A stretch of 64,000 nt of DNA from Heliocybe sulcata (taxonomy: Eukaryota; Basidiomycota; Agaricomycetes; Gloeophyllales; Gloeophyllaceae), in contig ML213521.1 in the NCBI GenBank assembly GCA_004369045.1, forward strand, positions 385,001 to 449,000. Direction: 5' to 3'. The translations under genes were made by a program, and so were the position numbers. Below, one piece after another: positions 12,261 through 23,725 of the stretch. Position 1 is the first letter of the stretch. Each line of letters starts with the position of its first letter. The notes beneath the pieces were generated by a model, which was not told the DNA's origin, did no database searches, and saw only the letters and a program-made list of their open reading frames with translations.

Positions 12261-12564
12261 TGCTGAATTTCAGACATTTCATATGGATGGGATGGAATAC
12301 AATGTTATGACAACAGATACAGATACAAGATCGGAAGGTACGCGGTGAGATGGTCCACGCTTAGTCTAAGGATGCGTAGAGGACCCTGGAGAACAACGTA
12401 TTGATCGAAGCCGGTGCCCAGCCAAGGAGAGCGCCGCCAGTACCAGCCATGCTAATGGGAGCCAAAAGTCGCCTCAGTGCAGATGAGTAGTCGCCAAGAC
12501 GTCATGAGCCCGAAGCATAACGAGACAATAAATGAGTGTAAGTTCCAGATATCTAAAGGCAGTG
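12261..12564. other. Convergent 3' spacer
   Basis: About 300 bp between the stops of UTP18 (plus) and SPO22 (minus). It should contain both transcript ends. No gene is seen. Confidence 0.55.
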
Positions 12565-15500
12565 TCAGTAGTCGAAGAGTAGGGCACAATCTTGTGTGAC
12601 CTTCTCCGCGCGCTGTTCACCGTCCGGGATAAACCGGCAAATAATAGTAGAGGCTTCAAACCACCGCTTCGCTTCATCCAAGAAAGAAGCGCTGAAGCAA
12701 TAGGAAGTTAATTGAAGATGAATCAGATACTGGAGAGGATTAGTTCACGAACTGTAAGCATTCTATGCCAGTGTTATACGCGGTGGCAAGGAGCCATTGG
12801 CGTTCGTCCATGGGATAAAACTGGAAATAGCGATGGTTGGCCCAAGCATGAGCACGCGGATTTCACTTACCTCCACTCCAGGGTTTTGATCACTTCCGTG
12901 AGTTTCCAACACGGTCGCCGCCTGCTCCACATAGCCAATAGCCTTCAGTCGATCGGGAGCGGTATTCCGCGACAAGAGAATCGTGCAGATCGCTCTCAGC
13001 CATCTAGCAAACTTCTCCACAGATATTGAGCTCCGGTCGAGGCTTGCGTGTAGGATGGCCTGGAGTCAGTGAGATAAACTGCATCCAATCAGAGGAGGCA
13101 TGGGATACCTCGAGCGCCTGGAAAAGGACTTGAAGCAGATCAGAGGATACACCGGGAGAACCTCGAGATATACTCACTCTCTGTCGGACATTCTTTGTCC
13201 ACCCACTAATACATCGCAAGTACAGAGTCAAGATTGAATGTGAAACGGAGCATGCCGCGCACCAGAATGTCGGCAACGGCCTCAAAAGTATTGACAGCCA
13301 GAGCATCAGCCTTGACTACTTCCTATGGGGATTTCGGCGTTAGAGACTACGATATGAGGTTCACAAGTCTTAGGGAACATTACCCCAACTGCATCTAGGA
13401 GCCGACTCCAGTCTTTGAGATGGCACAGGATCTCCACCTCAAAGACCCGCAATACGTGAAGGAATGAGCGAACCCGGACGACGTCGTCGTCACGCCGAAT
13501 GAAACCTTTGTCAAGGAGATCCTGGATCCTGGACTTCGCGCCGCGAACAGCAGCGATCGTTGAGATTAGTCGATCATCCTAGAGTTCCCTGTAAGTCTAG
13601 GGTGTGCGGCGCATGGGATTAGTGGGGCTGACCCGATCTGTTGCATCCTGTGTGGTTATTCTGCGAGTCGAGAAGACTAAAGAACAGTAAGTGTAGATAA
13701 GCGGAAACCCTGAAAGAACCTACCTCTCCCAGAGATAGCGGCAAACGAGGCATTGGCAAGGTATTGATAGATATCGGAATCAGCCTCGACGAGAGCGGCA
13801 TGACAGAATATTTCAAGGAGCTGCACCAACGCGTGACATTATGAATGAACACTGCAAACGCGATAATTACCTCTCGGGAGATATCAAACAGATCAGATAC
13901 AGTATCTTCAGGACTGTCCCATTCCGAACATCCTTGAACAGCGCAATTGTAAGCGGCCCGCCATAACCATGAGAGGTCCTTGCTAATCATGGGTCCAGCC
14001 TTCCGAGCCACAGCCTTCGCGCAGCATGACTTGGCTGGAGCAAGTACGTATGTAGCATGTCCGCAGGTCAGTGTCCGGTAATCCCACGTACCAACTCTCA
14101 GATGACTTATTAAGGTCTGGACCAAGACCACTCTATGGAATTGTTCGTAACCAGTCACTGCACTGAGAGGGATCATGATCTGACTGACCTGTTTGCCCCC
14201 GGTTCGCCAAGGAGCTTGAGCTCCAATCTGATCAAGCACCGTACCACGGTTATCGCTTCAAATTCGGTCTCGATACTCGCTTCGTCCTGCAGCGTCTGGA
14301 GCAGCGCTTCCAGAACCGACAGGAGCAGGCGCCTTAAGTCCATTTCATGCGCCATTTGGGTAGCCAATAGGAGCATTCTCCGGTCAAAGTCAGAAGCGTT
14401 CACCATATTTTTGATTGCCCGAATGGCTGAAAGCCGAGTCATAAGAACATAACCTTCATAATCGGAAATAAAGCCCCACATACCTTCCTCTTCAAGGCCT
14501 GGGGGCATCCATGAGGTTAGTCAAGCGAAACTCCGCCCATCAGTATAGAGTTCACCCTGGTATGCGGCTGTCAGGAATACAACATAATGGGTCGCGGACT
14601 CCTCCTGTGGGCAGTGCCTAATAGCAGCGTATGCCCTAGCGTATTCCTTGCCTTGGATAAGTGACAGGACCGCTTTCCTGTAGCATTTAGCTTCGGTCGA
14701 TCGACCCATACTACTAAATGCGCTGTGAGCCGCCACGAGAAACCAGTCCGCAGCTTGCGACCAGCGTCTGGCATTGTAATGACGGTCGCCGAACTGCCAA
14801 AGAAGCTGTGACACCCACGGGTTCGTTATATGGACTGTATAAATAACCAAACCTAACGGTGCGACCTACGGTTAGGCACGCAGCTGTGGAAATTTTCGGC
14901 AACTTGATGTCCCCATTACGGAGATCTACTAACATTATCGTTGATGGCGCGGGAAAGTAGGACGGAAATACGAACCTGTGAGTGTATCGGACATGACCCT
15001 CATAGCCCGTCCATGGTCTTGGTCCTTTGAACAATGGTGGATCAGGGATAAGAGTAGTCGATCAACAGAGGAAAGGACGTGTTTCCCTGCCAATTCTGGA
15101 GTTCGTTGGAGAGAATACCGAAGGATAGTCGTGATCATATCACTGACGATGAAAGTTGAGACGGAGAGATCCCGGCTTGGGTTCCTGACCACGCACTGAT
15201 ACTGGTGAACAGTTCGAAGCTCTTGCAACAAACTAATGATGGGTTTAGGTTCGCCCTCGGACAGGAACGAGGCGCAGGAGCGCATCTTACTCGGTAACAT
15301 CGGCATCTGTCATTTTCGAATGATCTATGATGGACCGAAAAGCTGAAGGCATACACTCTGACAGTCAGCGGAAGTACATTCAAGAAGCTCGACGGAATGT
15401 CACCTTCTAAAAGCGTGGGCTCAGCTGCTTCTTGGCGTTTCAGCACAGCTATCCTCATCCACCTGAGCTGCTGATATTCCGGGCTTCCCTGGTATACATA

Positions 15501-17226
15501 CTATTAACGAAGTCTTATCAGTGGATGTGAATCCTCTCACACTCTCGGCACTGGAATCCAGGGCCGTAATGAGTTCACTCAAGGAAGCTTCAGCACGATT
15601 TAGATTTTCCGGTTCCAGAGAGGATGAAAGGAAATACGCCCGCGCTGTACGGAAGTGAGTTTCCAGATGGCAGTCATACATCTGACTGTTCACCTAGACT
15701 GCGCAAGATTGAACGCTACAGTGCAACAATGTGGGTAAGTTTTACAAAGAAGTAGATGATACGTGTGAAGAACGCTTCACCTTCAGTTCTCGCAAGCCAG
15801 GAGATACCGCATCCTCGAGGTGTTCGATCATAGTGAACGCCTTCTGCATCCACACCACAGAATCCCGGGCCGCCTTAGGGTCCACGGCCCCAGCGTCTCC
15901 TGCAACGCTCCGAAGGAACGACTTCCCTACCTCCAATAATTTGGAAGCTATGCGTTCACGCTGGCCAGCGTACATGAGGATCTTAATCGAGAGGTGACGG
16001 TAAAGAAGAACTCAGCGGAAACTTACATCGAGAGGCTGCAGTAAACTCAGCTGCGATTCATTATCTGCAGTCGCAAGTCAGGTGCCCCTCTTGAACCAAG
16101 ATTTGCTACGGATGATGCCCCGTACCTGTGATCTTTTGGAGCATGAATTGCGCCACGCCATCATTTCCCTCCCTCCATGCCTAAATCCAGCATGTGAAGT
16201 TGGTCCATAGAGATAGGGATAATATTGGTAGTCAGGTCCTCACCGCTTCCATTCGACTGGCATAGTAGATCATAGTCGCCTGAGCGGCGGCCTCCGCATG
16301 CTTGCCTACTTGGTCATCTGTGGTCCGAAGTAGCTCTTCGTACTGTTCCGCACCCAAGGAGTGATAACGAGTTCTTTCTTTAGCAAAGTATGCATGAACG
16401 GTCGTAAGTGGTAGTAACCTTGGCGGCGGACATGAGGACTCGGGCTGCAGCGTCCCGTTTTCCGGTCTCTAATAATGATTTCATACTCCGCATAGAATTT
16501 ATGGACCGTTGTTTGGGTGAAGCCTCGGACTGACCTGACAACGCGCTGCCGACCTTGCTTGCGAGTTGCAACATGTGCACGAGTGCTGCGCGTCAAATTT
16601 TCGCGGCCAAGGAAATTAGTGAAATGGAGTAGAATACACTGCTACTTACTCTCTGCTCCGGGTTTACTCTCCAAACCGCCTTCAATCAGACGATACGCAG
16701 CGTACTTCACTGTTCAATCGTATACGAAATGATCTTTGAGCCTGGAGTGCGCTATCCCAAATAGCTTCAAAGGAAATTGGACGTACACGCGGCGGACAAG
16801 GTTCGGTCATCCAGTTCCTTTTCATGATGAACATTGCCTGACGAGTTCCACAGCGCAACACCTGCCCCAGTGTCAGAGTACCATTGCTCCTCAAATCACA
16901 GTTAGTTACACCGAACTGACCCTCCTGGTCTAGAGAATCGGCTAGATCCTGCCAATTCTTGTTCGACTTGGGTCGCTGTTCAATGAACGACTCCGCAAGA
17001 GCTGATATCTGAAGCAAGTCCTCTAGAAGCTTATCATCCGCGAAGCCTTTCTGATCGCTCAGCCGAGGCTTAATCTTCAATAGGAGGCCTTATGTTTTGT
17101 CGTCAGAACATGCCGCAGTCCACTGTGCGCGGCAACTATTCATGCGATGTCCTCCGTACCTGTAATTTTCTGGTGCAACTCCCGTAAATTCGCATTCGAG
17201 GAGTTCCTCTTCTTGTTTTCTGTCAT
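12565..17226 (-). CDS. SPO22: Meiotic protein SPO22/ZIP4 (TEX11-like, TPR rich)
   Basis: Chromosomal protein of meiotic prophase that promotes crossover formation and synaptonemal complex assembly. The gene is shredded by many introns, at least 15 exons. It starts at 17226 (MTENKKRNSSNANLRELHQK), exon 1 17226-17160, exon 2 from 17088. Recognisable family pieces in order are VALWNSSGNVHHEKELDDRT, KYAAYRLIEGGLESKPGAE, MLQLASKVGSALSG, YEELLRTTDDQVGKHAEAA, SVVWMQKAFTMIEHLED, RAYFLSSSLEPENLNRAEAS, LLWQFGDRHYNARRWSQAAD with LSLIQGKEYARAYAAIRHCP, LVRCLIRLELKLLG-like helices, KDLSWLWRAAYNCAVQGCSE, and the tail RWFEASTIICRFIPDGEQRA. The stop is at 12567-12565. TPR-like helical pairs explain the many Leu/Ala-rich repeats. 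Not every internal splice site was fixed. The start lies only 171 bp from the diverging small gene at 17398. Confidence 0.88.
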
Positions 17227-17397
17227 GGCAAATGGTAGCAACGAGCTGAATGAAGTACAAGGGCATTAACAAGCAAGTGTCGCGGTTCGGGATTACTCGC
17301 GATTCCTACTCTCGGTCACACTGCGTCGTGCGCGTGACGCCACGCGCGTCAAGCCTATAGCTCTCTTTGCATACTCCGATTCATTGACCGAAGGGTA
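17227..17397. promoter_or_regulatory. Short bidirectional promoter SPO22 / small membrane protein
   Basis: Two start codons diverge across 171 bp, so both promoters must lie here. The stretch has a GC-rich core (GCGTCGTGCGCGTGACGCCA near 17322-17341). No TATA box is obvious. Confidence 0.55.
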
Positions 17398-17862
17398 ATG
17401 GAAGCCCAATACTCTGACCTCCCTCCTGATGCTGTTCAAAGATGTAAGAAGGTATGGTAGCGCTGTGGCAGTCCTGTGGCTTGGATGGCGAGTGATAGTT
17501 CTACAACAGGAAGCTTACAGAGATGGAGCATTTGGAGGGTTGACGTCTGGATTGACGGGAGGTTAGTTTCATGCCAGTTTCTTTGCCCTTGCGGACGTTT
17601 ACAGAACTGTTGTACAGCTCTTATTGGCGGAAAGCTTATGGGACTCAGTCGCAACCTCACCGTCGTTGCTGGGTGTAGTAAGTAGTCCTGCACACATTCA
17701 GTGTTGTTCTACGCAGTGACGGACCGATCTTGGACAGTTACTGGAGTTCTGTCAGGATATCTGTTTACTTTGGCCTTCCGCGATGCCAACATGGCTCGAC
17801 TAAGAAAGGAGGTCCGGACGACTGCTGCACGCTCATCATTCGTGCCGGACGCCCGTTCCTAA
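17398..17862 (+). CDS. Small conserved-looking membrane protein, 92 aa, four exons
   Basis: Exons 17398-17451, 17499-17538, 17618-17677 and 17738-17862 splice to 279 nt (92 residues and a stop) with standard GT-AG borders throughout. The protein starts MEAQYSDLPPDAVQRCKKFY, then KLTEMEHLEGALIGGKLMG. A glycine-rich hydrophobic hairpin follows (LSRNLTVVAGCITGVLSGYL, FTLAFRDANMARLRKE). The polar tail ends in FVPDARS. The pattern is two short glycine-zipper membrane helices with an Arg/Asn turn, resembling small fungal membrane proteins of unknown function that I half remember but cannot name. The good splice signals, frame closure and amphipathic ends argue it is real although the longest exon codes for only 41 residues. 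Its role is unknown; co-expression with SPO22 from the shared promoter is possible but unproven. Confidence 0.72.
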
Positions 17863-20800
17863 TAGAGCAGAAATCCAAAATGCCTTGGCGCAATCAATAT
17901 AGCGGTTTCCACCTAACACGAGCTCTGAGGCTCACTATGCATCCCCAAGGATGAAGCTTACTACTGCCTTTCTCCGCTTTCCGCAGCTAACATAACATGT
18001 ATGCTGGGGCCCGTTGCAGTAGACTGCCAGATTACGACTCGTACGCAGGAAAGGCCAGACGTCCGGTAAGAACACCTGTCATGCAACGCGTAGTACACTT
18101 GACAAAACTTCTTGCCAGAATTGCCATTGGTTGGGATGCCCGCGGATCATCGGTTCATACCTACTTACAGCATGGCTTTTTGATGATATATGCACCACGG
18201 ATACAAATGGATAGCCTCCCTGAATCCGAGGGCCATCTCCAATCCGGTGAATATTAACTTCATATATTTCCTGTATATGATCTTCCAATAGCTAGCGCTG
18301 CAGTAAATCCATCCAGATTACGACTCTCAATCTTCTCTCGCACGCAGTGGAAGATTTCTAGTGGAAATGCTGCTGGGGGACAATTTGCCGTTTGGAGCCT
18401 GGATCAGTCACGAAAGCTCACTGCATACTAGGCCTAGGACGTGCAGGCACGGACGTTGCAGGTTCCGCGCGCATCTCGAATTCATGCTCGGTGACTAATT
18501 TATATGCTGTATGCAGGTGTATACAGGGCGATTTGCTCGCCCATTTTGTCCCTCGGAACCCAGTCACAAAACCAAGGAAGAACTACTGACAATACAGGCC
18601 TGTCCGCGGTGAGAATAACCGGACCCAAACCATAATCATTCAAGTGGGGCTTTACCGTATTCTGGAATGTACGACCGCCCTTCCCGGAGTTGGTCAGTTC
18701 TCACAAATGAAGGGAGTTGCATCAAGGATACGTGCGACCTCGCCTTCCGCGCAGACATCTGCTATGCCACATTCGCATGCGCATGCCACCGGCACCAAGT
18801 AAAGTGCCCATTTTAGCTCCATAGCTTGTCACGACTGAACTATGGGTTATTATGTATCAGATTCGTAATAGTTCCGTCGAATCGCAAAATATTCACCAAC
18901 GCCACCTTACACAATCATGAATACGGCGATCAACATGTTGCTACTCGAATGTACGTTCACTCCGGCCTGCTGTCTGATTTCTGTCCTCGTTGATACTTAT
19001 CATATTTATCATGGTAGGTGGACATGGATGTCTGCACTGGGCAGTTACGGACCGGTTTCGCGGTAGCCCAAATTTGGCGTCTCCAGCACATGTGTAGCAA
19101 TACTTGGTTGGACGTTCCCGATGAGAGGCGGCCGTATCTCCAGGCCCGAGGATAGCAGGAACCGCTGGATACCCGCTTGAGGCATGTATGTTGGATATGG
19201 TTGACGATTCGGCTTATGCGGGCTGAAAGTGAAAGGTGCTCTATCGTCCTTCCTTCTCCGCGGTGACACGATGTTGACGGTCTCAGATCCCACATATGCC
19301 TTCCCTATTCATCAACGACCATCTCTTCGCCCGGCTCTCCTGTGAGAGGCGCACCAGTTTCGGACGCTGCGGTGCAGGCGGCTACCCTCCTTCTACCGCA
19401 CCTCTGGCTAACAGCCAGCATCACTCAGCTCCAGCCCATACGTGCAACTTCTTGTGTTCTAGCATCCCCACATCTGCGCATCTGCCCAAGGTTCATTCAG
19501 CCTATCCGTCTGCCGGACAATTGTGATCCAATACGTGGCCATCAAAGGTCGACCTACAGTGCAATGATGCATTTTTCAGGCCTGCTAATTACGGAGCGCC
19601 GGGGTATTGCACCAGCCGGACATGGGGACCCGGCCGTACGTCCAGCCCATCATCAAGCCCGAGGCCTGATTGCCGGTGCATGCGACTGGTGGGTTTTGCT
19701 TTGCACTGCGCCCAGTTCCCGCCCTTACGTTCAGTTCCCTTCGGCAACCTCCTTACGGACCGGGGACTATCGGTTCGGGATGGTGATGGGAAGATGTCAT
19801 ACCCATGTCATGCATATATCCATTAGGTTCTCATGAATGGCAGCTCGTAAGGTGGTACTTCGCTACGTTCTATGCGGACTGACGGGACTGAGCATGTCCG
19901 GACTGACACCGAGACACGTGCAACAGTCAGCTCAAGGCAGTCACGGACGGTTTGAAAGGTGTGTCAATGCAGTCACCAGTGTTCTGTGGCCGCACGCTTC
20001 CGCAGATACTACATCCGTGATCCTTGGGTCATCCGAGTGCGTGATTCGGGTATGACGGATGGTAGCAGTCACAGATGCGGTTGATCCGTGGTAATGGGCA
20101 GCGATGTGCCTCAACTAGCACCCGAACGCTCTTCAAGGTTACTGCAGTGGACCTCACGAACTCACGCGCCAAGTGCATCTCCGAAGCTGGACGCACTCCT
20201 CAGTCCCACCACGGCCATCTGGCGTGGCTACGCCGCTTTGGCACGCTGGTGCCTCCCTTTCACCTGAAGCGACTTCCTGGTGAACTGCCTGATTGTCTCC
20301 AAGCTCCGAGCTACGGCGGCGCGGAATCTGTAGGCTTGATAATAAGCTATGGCGGTGAACTGTTCAACCGGTCTCTCCACTGCGTCTGTCTCTGAGAGCA
20401 CATTCTGCAATGAAGCGTTGACGATTCCTTGACGAGCTAGGTCTTTCTGACGGAAGTCTTGATCGGTTCTTTGGAGCTATTGCACCCTATCATCCCCCAT
20501 CGATGCGAGGTACCTGTCGCTGCTTAACGCGCCCGCCACACCATCAACATCCCTTACATGCTCCGCGACTCCTACGCCGACCGAGCTGGATGTTCGTAGG
20601 ACCCGCGGCTGGCATGACATCCAAGCCAGTCCCCTCCACATGTGGCGGTTCAACTTCATGCCCGGCGTCAGTTCCAAATCAGAAATCGAGCATGAAGCTG
20701 AACTTAGAGCATCGACGCGGCCACAATTTGTATCGGCTCTCGCCCCTTCGCCACTCAGGGTACACATTTCAACGCCATATATGTTGGGTCATCATCGATA

Positions 20801-23725
20801 TCACTCGAGGCTTGCGAAGCTACCAATTCCCAATCCCAAGGGTCGTTACCAAGGAGCGGGGCCGTATGATCATCGACAAGAATCGCTATATACATATAGT
20901 ATCAGCACCCATCTGTTACAAAACAGAGCGAAAGTATAGCTTTCATTCTCGCGACCCGACGAGTATTCTTACAAATGATATTCTTACTTGCAGGCGGTTC
21001 CACGAGATTCTCATCAGGTCTATCTCGGACGCCACAGCTCCGTTGCCTGTTTCGTGAATACTAATGATTTATGCTTGGTATAACAGCTGTCGATCTGGGC
21101 GTTCTGTTCTGGATCGAGTGCATCCGATCGGTCACTAGCGCAGTCGCCAACGATCGCCGTTTGCAGTAGTGGCGGTGAAGCGTGGCTCTTTCACCTTGGA
21201 CCCTTGTCTGGACAAAAGGAACATAGCGATCAACCGGGAGGCGTACGAAGCATCTGCAGAAAGGGTCTTAGCAGTAAGCTTGCATTCACCAACCCCATCT
21301 GTCCAAGTCTTCGTACGGCTGATCTCCGCGGAACGATGATGACCATATCGAATCCTGGCAACTCACATGCAACGCCCACGCCCGCACCGGCAGCTCTAGG
21401 AGTTACTTACGGTATGTTCGGAGAGTCTGGCTTAGTTGTCATGCGAATATCCGCTAGGCAAGCGTCAATCGGGTTCTCCAATTGCAAAGACGCTATGTAA
21501 GTGTATCGGCCAGCGAGAGTGCGGCCCCTTTGAAATCTTCCGATGCTGCGTTTATGTCCGATGGCGAACCGAACCGTTTCGGGATATGAACATCTGGACC
21601 GATCAATGGACGGGGGGCGGCGAGAGATCTCATCTGCACTATCAGCGAAGCTTAGATCATAGCCGAGTTCTATTACCGTGACCGGCGCCTGTGACAGGAT
21701 AAGCCCAAAGATGGATGCGCCGCCACCATTTACGGCATCCTATGTGACGTAATGTATTGTATAAGCCGTATATTACGTGGAAATTTCCCGCTAGCGACCG
21801 GTGACCTACCCAGATCAGACGCCGACGCCGGAGAACTCCTTGTCCGCAGTTGTACGGCGCAGTACATCCGTTTGCATGTCAAGTAAGTATTCTGCCGTAG
21901 CTCGAAGTTTTCCTGTGCCGCTGGCGCATTCCACGCCCTGTTTTATTAGTGATACATCCTACCGCGGAGACATCGGTCTGTTTTAGTTTAGCCCAGAGCC
22001 AATCCAGCGTCTTAACATGTCGTGCACATGCCGTGAGTGCCAGCGCATGATTCATGTTGTTCTGCGACCGGAGAGGCGATCTCTCCCAAGGTCCCACACA
22101 CTAATTCCGTCAAATTTCCCTGCTGAACTCTCCGAACTTCGTAGCAAGCATCGACATGATACATATGTTGGGAGTATCCAGAAAGAAGTCGGAAATAGAG
22201 CTGAACGAATACTTGGCATCCAGACTGGTCCCGGATCCGCCTAAATGGACGTCAGCTCTCCCCTTATTACTACCCCTTGTACATCCCTAATTATAACAAA
22301 GAGGATCTGGAAGCCGTGGGTGATTAGATCATCGGGTAGTGACAATACCGTGCACTGGTAATTACTAGGGCTTCCTAACCTACACAGAAGTCGTCCCAAT
22401 CCAAATGAAATGGGCGCAATGTGGGGCTTATCACAGTTCCAACTGCGAAGTTCGTCAAGGTCAGTGCAGATACACTCTAATAAACCGCAGCTATACACTA
22501 CGTTCTGTCTCCTGGGTAGGATTGGATCGTATGGAACGGGGTGGAATGAGACCGAAGCTATTGGTAAGCTATAGCCGGAGCTGAGGATATTCACGACAAG
22601 CGGGCGCGCGGGTGTGGCACGCTGTCGATTCGAATTCTGAGGAACATGACAGGAGAATGTGTATAAGCCAAGGAACCCACCGGCCGCGTCGCGGGACTGA
22701 TCTGCAAGTCGGGACCATGCCGTAGCGGTCGGTCGGGTGAATTAGTCGAGTCTGTTGCTAGATGCAAAGGAGCAAATGAAACTAGCGTGTAGTAATGGCT
22801 TGGATCCTTCTGATGAGCGTGAGGGTGCGCTGAGTTCCTTTAGCTGAATGATGGAAACATGACCATCATCATTCTGCACACAATGGACGGGTATAGTATG
22901 CTACGCGGAGATGGGGAGATGAACCGGGAGCCAAACTTGGACAAGGACCGTGAACGGCACCCACATACGAGGAAGCGAGTGGCGGACGGTTAGTAACGCG
23001 CAAGGTAGTCCCGCGAAGCGGAACCAGGAAGGAATTACGCTTGTGACTCCCAGAAAGGATTAGGAAAAGGTATAGTGTGGCAGGACTGGCGTGGTAACGA
23101 GGTTATGGGCCGATACTGCAGGGCCCGGCTTCAGAGGGCTGATCCGGAAATGGACATGGAAGCTACCAGCGAATTGACCGATGATATTTGCATCAGACCA
23201 ACGGGCGGCAAGGACGCTTTACGGGAACTTGCGACTCAGGAGCGGAAAAGGTCCAGAGAAAATAAACGTAAAATAATATGGCTTACTATGGTGCGTGCGA
23301 ATGCTTACCTGCTCACAGGCTACCTAAAGCAGCGATATTTTGGGGAAAGATTATGGGGAATCCCCGTCATGTGACCCTCGGCAAGAGCGGCGGCAGGATA
23401 ACGTAGAAATAAATGAGAAATGGTAGAAAATAAGATTATGTTAGAATCTGAGATTACAGTTGAAAATGCGACGGGAGATCAAATTTGTTGTGGCAGGTCG
23501 CAGGCTTCGGAGTGGACGACCCTTTCGGAGCGTCGACCCTTTTTCCATCTTCTCCTGTTTGTCTCTAAGCGGGATCTCTATCCGGAAAAATGCTCCCTCT
23601 TTTCTGCCGTATTATGTTGCACGCCGACTTGATTAAATACATGTCTTCCGTACTACGCCATGGGCCGCTCCTAGTATTGCGTTCACGCCTCTTCTACGCT
23701 AAGTCCGTCTTCCTGACGATATACG
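17863..23725. other. 5.9-kb gene-poor region
   Basis: I found no supported gene in either strand. Open frames up to 184 codons (20503-21057 plus, 19342-19836 plus) have no conserved motif, and base composition is even, unlike the GC-rich exons around. Two weak hints of exons are 18354-18432 plus (WKISSGNAAGGQFAVWSLDQ, WD40-like at best) and 19293-19045 minus (MGSETVNIVSPRRRKDDRAP). Neither could be extended by splicing. No long terminal repeats, target-site duplications or transposase motifs were noticed. It may hold decayed repeats or noncoding RNA. Confidence 0.4.

Noticed and set aside
18354-18432. Possible WD40-like exon on the plus strand
   Set aside because: A single short stretch (QFAVWSLDQSRKL) between plausible splice sites could not be extended in frame on either side.
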